DNA of 7,915 bases, taken from Myxococcales bacterium. GTDB taxonomy: Bacteria > Myxococcota > Polyangia > Fen-1088. Position numbers and translations under genes: made by a program. The DNA lies in contig PMJE01000430.1 in assembly GCA_003157315.1 (NCBI GenBank), positions 3,312 to 11,226 of the forward strand, in the 5' to 3' direction. This document shows, in pieces, positions 1 through 5,710 of the stretch. The notes beneath the pieces are model-generated. The model had not been told where the DNA came from and did no database searches. It was given only the letters and a program-made list of their open reading frames with translations. Every line of letters begins with the position of its first letter. Position 1 is the first letter of the stretch.

Positions 1-1043
1 AAGTCCCCGCAGGGGGAACCGGATCCGGCCCCGGATCCGGCAACCGGAACCAGTCGCGGATCCTCAAGAATCGGTACTGGCTCAGACTCGCTACTAACAT
101 GGGAACCCTGGTAGGGTTCCCATGCCCTCCCGCGATGGTGCGCCGCCGGCGGAGCCGGCGGGCTCCCCACGCGACTAGCCTGCGCTGCCGCTCGCGCTCC
201 ATCAACCTGCGCGAGCAGCCGCGCGAACTCCAACTCCCCGAACAGCTCGGCCAGGCGGGCTCGGTCGGGCTCAGCGCGCTGCAGGTCGCGCACGTCTCGG
301 CCGAGCGCCACGTCTTCACGCAAGCGGATCAGCTTGCGCGAGATATCGATGGCGTCGCGGCTCGCCGCGATGGCCTGACCCTTCTTGCCTTTGATCTCGT
401 CCACATGGTCAATCACGCCCTGGATCGAGCCATACCGGCCAATCAGGTCGGCCGCAGTCTTGGGTCCGATGCCTTCGACGCCGGGCACGTTGTCCACGCT
501 GTCGCCCATTAGAGCCAAGAGGTCGCCCAGCCGATCGGGCGCGACGCCGAACTTCTCCTGCACCTCGGCCGGCCCCAGTAGCTTGTTCTTCATCGTGTCG
601 AGCAGCTGGATCCGATCGGAACAAAGCTGCATGAGATCCTTGTCCGAGGAGCAGATCACCACTCGCAAGCCGGCCGCCACGGCTTGGCGTGCCACGGTTG
701 CGATGGTGTCGTCGGCCTCCACCCCCGGCACCGACAGCACCGGCAGTCCGAATGCCTCCACCACGCGGTGAGAAAGCCCAATCTGCGCCGCCAAGTCCGC
801 CGGCATGGGTGGCCGATTGGCCTTGTACGCGGCGAATATCTCGTCGCGGAAGGTCGGGCCGGGCGCATCGTAGATCACGCAGAGGTGGGTGGGCCGCCAA
901 TCGCGCTCGATACGCAGCAGCATCTGGCACAGCCCGTACACCGCGCCAGTGGGAAGACCCTTGCTGTTGGACAGGGGCGGCAGGGCGTGAAAAGCGCGAA
1001 ACAAAAAATTGAGCGCGTCTACGATGTAGAGCGTGCCATCCAT
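1..1043 (-). CDS. polA: DNA polymerase I, N-terminal 5'-3' exonuclease domain and linker (partial)
   Basis: PolA fills gaps in DNA repair and replaces Okazaki primers; its N-terminal domain is the flap/5' nuclease. The frame is open from the ATG at 1043 to the left edge, giving 347 residues without a stop. The protein opens MDGTLYIVDALNFLFRAFHA. All acidic metal ligands are present: D9, D59, E109/D111/D112 (VEADD), D134 and D136 (SSDKD), D181 and D184 (GDSVDN). They sit at a constant offset of four from those of E. coli PolA. FRDEIFAAYKANRPPMP (65-81) and the helix-3-turn-helix GVEGIGPKTA (188-197) also match the family. The nuclease fold ends near residue 282. What follows is an Ala/Pro, then Gly/Ser-rich linker, where the proofreading and polymerase domains would come next; these lie outside the window. 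A stand-alone 5'-3' exonuclease is possible, but the long open extension favours PolA. No strong ribosome binding site is seen before the ATG. It is divergent from tamB, 68 bases away. Confidence 0.88.
   Translation of the reverse strand, partial: MDGTLYIVDALNFLFRAFHALPPLSNSKGLPTGAVYGLCQMLLRIERDWRPTHLCVIYDAPGPTFRDEIFAAYKANRPPMPADLAAQIGLSHRVVEAFGLPVLSVPGVEADDTIATVARQAVAAGLRVVICSSDKDLMQLCSDRIQLLDTMKNKLLGPAEVQEKFGVAPDRLGDLLALMGDSVDNVPGVEGIGPKTAADLIGRYGSIQGVIDHVDEIKGKKGQAIAASRDAIDISRKLIRLREDVALGRDVRDLQRAEPDRARLAELFGELEFARLLAQVDGARAAAQASRVGSPPAPPAAHHRGRAWEPYQGSHVSSESEPVPILEDPRLVPVAGSGAGSGSPCGD
19..40. repeat. Tandem pair of 10-bp palindromes in the polA linker
   Basis: The self-complementary decamer CCGGATCCGG occurs at 19-28 and again at 31-40, separated by two C residues. 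A third GGATCC lies at 58-63. A small hairpin with 5-bp arms (TCCCC/GGGGA) sits beside them at 4-17. On the minus strand the pair encodes alternating Ala/Gly/Ser residues (335-342) of the PolA interdomain linker. Part of the pattern can be explained by repeated Gly-Ser codons. Confidence 0.6.
98..124. repeat. Perfect inverted repeat, 12-bp arms, 3-base loop, within polA
   Basis: The left arm CATGGGAACCCT (98-109) is the exact reverse complement of the right arm AGGGTTCCCATG (113-124), with GGT as the loop. It lies inside the polA reading frame and encodes about residues 308-315 (WEPYQGSH) of the linker behind the 5' nuclease domain. Because it is coding and polA remains open beyond it, it is unlikely to be the polA terminator. 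It may be a small inserted palindromic element or an mRNA hairpin; the sequence alone cannot tell which. Confidence 0.7.
143..161. repeat. GC-only inverted repeat, 8-bp arms, 3-base loop, within polA
   Basis: CCGCCGGC (143-150) pairs perfectly with GCCGGCGG (154-161) around the loop GGA. On the minus strand it encodes PPAPPAA, residues 295-301 of the PolA linker. An Ala/Pro-rich stretch in GC-rich DNA easily creates such symmetry, so this may be a by-product of composition. It is listed because it lies 18 bases from the stronger palindrome at 98-124. Confidence 0.5.
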
Positions 1044-1111
1044 GATGCAGAGGAACCTACTACGAACCGGGCCGCAATTCCGCTTCACGGTTGGTTTTTC
1101 GGGTTAGTCTG
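1044..1111. promoter_or_regulatory. Divergent intergenic region between polA and tamB
   Basis: These 68 bases separate the start codons of two divergent genes, so they must carry at least part of the upstream control of both. I looked for -35/-10 pairs on both strands and found none with good sequence and spacing. On the minus strand TTGCGG (complement of 1072-1077) has no matching -10 at 16-18 bases. On the plus strand TTAGTC (1104-1109) lies too close to the tamB ATG to serve as its -10. No clear Shine-Dalgarno sequence precedes either start. The role is inferred from gene layout alone. Confidence 0.4.
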
Positions 1112-4100
1112 ATGGAGCACGTGGCGTCCCCTGTCCGACGAAGAATCCTCAAGTTGAGCGGCATCGTGCTGGCCAGCCTGCTGGGCCTGGTCAGTGTGGC
1201 CGTGGCAGGTGCGGTGTTCTTTCTGCAAGGCGAACGCATGGGCGCCTTCGTGGGCAGGGTTTTGCCCGAGATGCGCGGCAAGCTGGAATTCCGGTCAATT
1301 CGCTGGCCGGCGCGCCTCTTGCTCGACATCCTGGCCAAGCGCCCTACCCCGTTTTTCGTCGATGGCGTGAAGTTCTTCGACCCCGAGGGCACCGTGGTGG
1401 TGGACGTGCCCCACCTGGAGGTCAAGATCGAACTCCATCAGCTCATCAACGGCGCTGGCCTCTTCATGCACGACCTGGAGGTGGGACCGAACTCCTACTG
1501 GCGCTTTGGTCGCATGCAGAAGACCAAGAAGGGCATCGGCTTTCTCGCCACATTCGATCCCAAGCATCCCTCGCCCCCGGCACCGCCGGGCGCCAAGCCG
1601 GGAAAGGGTTTCGCGGTTCGCATCTTCAACGCCCAGCTCAACGGAATCCGGGTGGTGTTCGATTTTCCGCATGTCTGGGGTTTCGACTTGCGCGATTTGC
1701 ACGCGCCCGCATGGCTGCAAGTCGAGGACGGTTTCTGCGGCTGGGAAGCCGTGGGGGTTGAAGCCCGCCAGGGTGGATACCTGACCGTGCTCGACCAGGT
1801 GTTGCCATTTGACAGTGTGAAGGTGAAGCAGGTCGCCACCCTGCGCGAATACTCCGACGACATCTTCCTTGATCTGACTGCGGGCAAGACCGGGCACACC
1901 ACGCTGGTGGGCAAGGGCTTCTTTAACGGCATCTATGCCGCCGAGTCAGTGTCCGCGATTCACATGCACACCGAATTCCAGGACGCCGCGGATGCTCTGA
2001 ATGCGGTGCTGAAGCCGCTGAACATCCCTGGACTTCACTTGGGCGGTGCAGATGCACGCGTGGCGGCCGATCTCATGGGGCCCTACGTGAGCATCGCCAT
2101 CAACACTGACATCTCCGGTCTGGATGCCTCCTACGGTAAGTACGCTGTGCAGAATCTGGTGCTGCGCGCGGGCATGCAGTTCGATCCCAACTCCAAAGCA
2201 TCGGCGCCCAACACCAAACTGCAAGAGCTGTCGTTTTCGCCGCCGGGCGGGGGGCGGTTTTCGATCAAGGCGGAACTTATGGTCCCGAAGCTAAAGACAC
2301 GGCTTAGCTTTGACCATTTCACGGTGGACAGCTACCTGCCTGCGGGGCTGCGCAAGCTGGCCGCGGGCAAGTTGCACGGCCAGTTGTCAGCGACGGCGGA
2401 ATTCGATGAGACCATGTCCGCGGTCAAACGAGGAAACTTGAGCGGCCTGGATCTTTTTTTCCAGCGCACAGGCAAGAAGATGTCGTTGCCTGCATGGTTG
2501 CGGCTCCACGGTCAGGCCACGGCTTCGCCCGCAGAGGTCAGCACATCGGGCCTTCACATTGAAGTGCCAGGCGCAGGTGTCGAGGTAAAGGGCAAGGTTG
2601 AGCTGGCCAAGCGCTTGCTGGCGCTGGGCCTGCGCGCGGGCAGCACGAACCTGCCGCGCCTGCTCGCTTCACTGGGCCTGCCGCCCCTGGCGCAGGAGGC
2701 GTCCGTGGCGGTGAACCTGGCCGGCAGCATGGAGCAACCGCGCGCCAGCGGCGAGATCGAGGTCAAGGGCATCGGCGGCGAAGATGGCATCCCCTCGGTG
2801 CCGTCCTTCGAAACGAGGTTCCATCTGAAGGACGGTACGCTGCAAGTGGATTCCTTGGCCGCTGAAGTGGCCGGTGGCACTCTGACTGGCAGCGGGACGC
2901 TCAAGCTGTTCGAAAAGACCGTGCACCACATGCTGCGCTCGCCGAACCTGGAATTCCGCCTTGCAGGCACACAGATCGACTTGGCGTCTCTCATCATAGG
3001 CGGTCTGGTGTCCGGCAGGATCGCTTTCGTGGTGACCGCATCTGGCCCGCTCCGTCGACCGAAGATTCGTCTCGAGATGCCGGCTGGGGTGACTGCGCAC
3101 GTGCTGGGACAGAGTTGGCAACTGGGTAGTATCGACCTGGAGGTCGACCAAGAAGGCGTGGCGGTGCGCCTGCTGCAGGCAAGCAGCAAGACTGGCGGCG
3201 AGATCCAGATCGAAGGCCACATGCGCTTTGTCCCCAAGGCCATGCCGATGCAGTGGCACCTCAAGGTGACGGATCTGCCCCTGGCCGCGGCACTGGCGGC
3301 TGCCCAGATTGACGTGCCGGTGACCGGCCAGCTGTCCGTTGATTTGCGCCTGTCAGGCAGCAGCAAGGCACCCCTGGTTTCGGGCAACATCGGCCTTGCC
3401 GGGGTGACCGCCATGGGTGTGGCACTCGGTGATGCTACCCTGACCCTCGACGCGATGGAGTCTGGCGTCGCGGTCAAAGGCACGCTTTTCAATCGCTTCA
3501 CCGTCGACGGCACAGCCCAGCTCAACCCTGCTGGTTTGCGCGCCAATGCAAGCCTGTCTTTCACCCACTTGGTGCTGGAAGACTTGGCTTTGCAGCTTCG
3601 GGGCAACCGCGAAATCGCGGACCTGGTTCAGCAGCTGAAAGATCTCGACGCTCACGCCGTTCTGTCGGGACACGTCGGCGTCGAGGTGCAGCCGGGAAAG
3701 CCCTTTGCCATTCAGGCCGTGCTGACTGAGTTGACGGCGTCCATCAGGCAAGAAATTACCGAACCCGGTGGTCAGGTCTCGACCCACCGGATCGGCCTGC
3801 GCAACGACGGCGAGTTGCGGGCCTCCGTCGCTGGCGATCACATCGCGTTGGCTCAAGCCAGCTTCATCACTGACGCCGGCCGGTTCAGCGTGACCGGCGA
3901 ACTACAGGGCGAATCGCTGCGTGCGGTGCTTGCGGGTCAACTTGACCTGGAGTTCCTGCAACCGCTCCTGCGCAAGAAGTTTCAGAAACTGGGAGGCGCT
4001 GTCAGTCTGGAAGCGAAGGTGTCAGGGACCATGACCCAGCCGCTGGTTGACGGCACCCTTGCCATCGCCCGCCCGATCAATGCCGTGCCCGCAGGGTTCG

Positions 4101-5680
4101 GCTCCGCGATCGCGGTGCCGTCAGGCGCAGTCCGCCTGCGATCAGATGCGGCAGAACTCAGAGACCTGGCGGTATCAGTGGGCGGGGCCACGCTCCGTCT
4201 GAAAGGCCGTGTCGGTCTGGGCGCCAACTTCATGCCCAGCAGCTTGGCCGTGCAGGCCAACGGAGAAGTGAGCGCCTCGCTGCTTGAATCGTTGGTGCCC
4301 GACGCGGTGTCGGACGTGTCCGGCCGCGCGCGCATCGACGCTCAGGTATCGGGAACCCTGAGTCGGCCCAACCTGTCGGCGCGCATCGGTCTGGGCGAGA
4401 TCCAGATGCGCTTGCGTGGCATCAGCGGCAAGGTGGAGGTGGAGAGCGGCACCATCGAGCTGTCGAGCCAAGAGTTGCTCTTGCGCGAGGTCAAATTGCG
4501 CATCAACGATGATGGGCGCCTGCTCATCGGCGCCGGGGCAAACCCCGGCCGCCTGCGTATCATCAGCTTGCGCCCCAAGCTAGTTCTCGGCAAGGTGAGC
4601 CTGCCGCTCAAGGGTGAGCGTCTGGGCTACCGGTCGACGGCTATCGAGATCGATGATCTTTCTTTCGCGCTGGAGCTGACCGGTGACGTGCAGGGCTCGC
4701 TCAGCCTGGGCGGCGATGTGCGTCTGGTTTCCGGGAGATACATCCAGGATTTCAATGTGCGCAACCTGATGCTCAGCCCGCGCATCGACGAGTCCCAATC
4801 GCGTCCCTTCTGGTATGGCGTTCCTCTGCTAGAGAACTTGGGACTTGGACTGCGCGTGCGCACTCTGGGCGACGGCTTCATGGTGCAGAACAACCTGGCG
4901 ACGGAAATCTACCTACAGGTTGACCTACTCGTCGGCGGAACCTTGTCCGCGCCCACTTTGGCCGGCGATGTGCGGCCCACTGACGGGCGCTTTCACATCC
5001 CCATTCTGCGCGGCGATTTTGACATCACGCCGAACGTAAACCACATCACCTTCGTCCCCACCAAGTCGCTCGCGGTGGGCGATACCCCCGAACTCAATAT
5101 CGACGCCACGAATCTGCTGACCGACGCTTTCGGGAACGAGCACACGGTTCAGATGCGCATCACCGGACCCATCAACCAGGCGGCCATCGACCTGTCGACC
5201 GCCGAGGGGCTGGACCGCAACCAAACCATCATGCTGCTTCTCGCCGGGCGGACCACTGATGACATCAGCTCGGGAGGGCGCACCCTTGGCATCAACGCCC
5301 AGAGCGGAATCGACATAATGGGCCAGGCCTCGCGCGATGCCGTGGCCAGCCTGGTCGAGCCCTATATCGACGACACTTTGCAAGGTCTGACCGGCCACAA
5401 GTTGAACCTGCGTCCCACCGTGGGTGCGGATGGCTTTGAGGTGAAGGTGCTGGCGCGCGCGACCCGCGAATTGAGCCTGGAGCTGTCCTATCTGCGGGGC
5501 TTTCAGACACAGGAGCGCTACCGCGTCCAGGGCAACGCCTGGGTCCGGGACTACCTCACTGGCCGCCTCATCGGCGAGCGACTCACCTACTCGCCCCAGC
5601 AGGGCATTACCGACCAAGTCGGTGCTTTGCGCTTGGAACTGACCGTCGACTACCCGATTCGGTTCATGAGTCTGCCATGA
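1112..5680 (+). CDS. tamB: TamB-like translocation/assembly module protein (AsmA-like, DUF490)
   Basis: This inner-membrane-anchored periplasmic bridge works with an Omp85 barrel; family members have been linked to outer-membrane protein insertion and to phospholipid transport towards the outer membrane. The protein has 1522 residues, against about 1260 in E. coli TamB. A basic N-terminus (RRRILK, 9-14) precedes one hydrophobic helix (about 15-38), a signal anchor. A proline-rich loop lies at 151-162. The body is beta-rich, without cysteine-rich or catalytic motifs, and repeatedly uses a TamB-type pattern like SG(S/T)xxxPxxxG: AGSMEQPRASGEI (537), SGSSKAPLVSGNI (748), SGTMTQPLVDGTL (971), SGTLSRPNLSARI (1080), GGTLSAPTLAGDV (1275). 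The C-terminal TamB/DUF490 region runs from about 1189 to the end, with GDVRLVSGRYIQDF, GDVRPTDGRFHIP and DRNQTIMLLLAGRT (about 1367). I chose the ATG at 1112. An in-frame TTG at 1091 would add seven residues and has no better ribosome binding site. The Omp85 gene follows after 30 bases, consistent with an operon. Confidence 0.88.
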   Translation: MEHVASPVRRRILKLSGIVLASLLGLVSVAVAGAVFFLQGERMGAFVGRVLPEMRGKLEFRSIRWPARLLLDILAKRPTPFFVDGVKFFDPEGTVVVDVPHLEVKIELHQLINGAGLFMHDLEVGPNSYWRFGRMQKTKKGIGFLATFDPKHPSPPAPPGAKPGKGFAVRIFNAQLNGIRVVFDFPHVWGFDLRDLHAPAWLQVEDGFCGWEAVGVEARQGGYLTVLDQVLPFDSVKVKQVATLREYSDDIFLDLTAGKTGHTTLVGKGFFNGIYAAESVSAIHMHTEFQDAADALNAVLKPLNIPGLHLGGADARVAADLMGPYVSIAINTDISGLDASYGKYAVQNLVLRAGMQFDPNSKASAPNTKLQELSFSPPGGGRFSIKAELMVPKLKTRLSFDHFTVDSYLPAGLRKLAAGKLHGQLSATAEFDETMSAVKRGNLSGLDLFFQRTGKKMSLPAWLRLHGQATASPAEVSTSGLHIEVPGAGVEVKGKVELAKRLLALGLRAGSTNLPRLLASLGLPPLAQEASVAVNLAGSMEQPRASGEIEVKGIGGEDGIPSVPSFETRFHLKDGTLQVDSLAAEVAGGTLTGSGTLKLFEKTVHHMLRSPNLEFRLAGTQIDLASLIIGGLVSGRIAFVVTASGPLRRPKIRLEMPAGVTAHVLGQSWQLGSIDLEVDQEGVAVRLLQASSKTGGEIQIEGHMRFVPKAMPMQWHLKVTDLPLAAALAAAQIDVPVTGQLSVDLRLSGSSKAPLVSGNIGLAGVTAMGVALGDATLTLDAMESGVAVKGTLFNRFTVDGTAQLNPAGLRANASLSFTHLVLEDLALQLRGNREIADLVQQLKDLDAHAVLSGHVGVEVQPGKPFAIQAVLTELTASIRQEITEPGGQVSTHRIGLRNDGELRASVAGDHIALAQASFITDAGRFSVTGELQGESLRAVLAGQLDLEFLQPLLRKKFQKLGGAVSLEAKVSGTMTQPLVDGTLAIARPINAVPAGFGSAIAVPSGAVRLRSDAAELRDLAVSVGGATLRLKGRVGLGANFMPSSLAVQANGEVSASLLESLVPDAVSDVSGRARIDAQVSGTLSRPNLSARIGLGEIQMRLRGISGKVEVESGTIELSSQELLLREVKLRINDDGRLLIGAGANPGRLRIISLRPKLVLGKVSLPLKGERLGYRSTAIEIDDLSFALELTGDVQGSLSLGGDVRLVSGRYIQDFNVRNLMLSPRIDESQSRPFWYGVPLLENLGLGLRVRTLGDGFMVQNNLATEIYLQVDLLVGGTLSAPTLAGDVRPTDGRFHIPILRGDFDITPNVNHITFVPTKSLAVGDTPELNIDATNLLTDAFGNEHTVQMRITGPINQAAIDLSTAEGLDRNQTIMLLLAGRTTDDISSGGRTLGINAQSGIDIMGQASRDAVASLVEPYIDDTLQGLTGHKLNLRPTVGADGFEVKVLARATRELSLELSYLRGFQTQERYRVQGNAWVRDYLTGRLIGERLTYSPQQGITDQVGALRLELTVDYPIRFMSLP

Positions 5681-5706
5681 CCGGAATCTGCCAACCCACT
5701 CTCTGA
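5677..5706 (+). other. Possible 9-codon coupling ORF between tamB and the Omp85 gene
   Basis: An ATG at 5677 overlaps the tamB stop as ATGA and opens a nine-residue frame (MTGICQPTL). It ends at TGA 5704-5706, four bases before the proposed GTG start of the next gene. Ribosomes ending tamB could restart here and be handed on to the Omp85 start, which has only a weak ribosome binding site. An ATGA overlap is common by chance, and nothing else shows that this frame is translated. The rest of the 30-base gap contains no hairpin or terminator, in keeping with co-transcription. Confidence 0.15.
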
Positions 5707-5710
5707 GATC

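Noticed and set aside
98..124. The 12-bp-arm hairpin as a rho-independent terminator of the minus-strand gene
   Set aside because: The polA frame continues through it to the window edge, no T-run follows on either strand, and the PolA proofreading and polymerase domains are expected further left.
99..512. Plus-strand open frame of 137 codons
   Set aside because: It is antisense to the well-supported polA coding frame and its translation resembles no protein family I know; GC-rich DNA produces such frames.
1091..1111. TTG at 1091 as the tamB start
   Set aside because: It adds only seven residues, has no better ribosome binding site, and the ATG at 1112 gives a normal basic N-terminus before the membrane anchor.
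2554..3606. Minus-strand open frame of 350 codons
   Set aside because: It lies wholly within tamB on the opposite strand. Its translation is rich in Arg, Ser and Pro with no domain pattern, as expected of a shadow frame.
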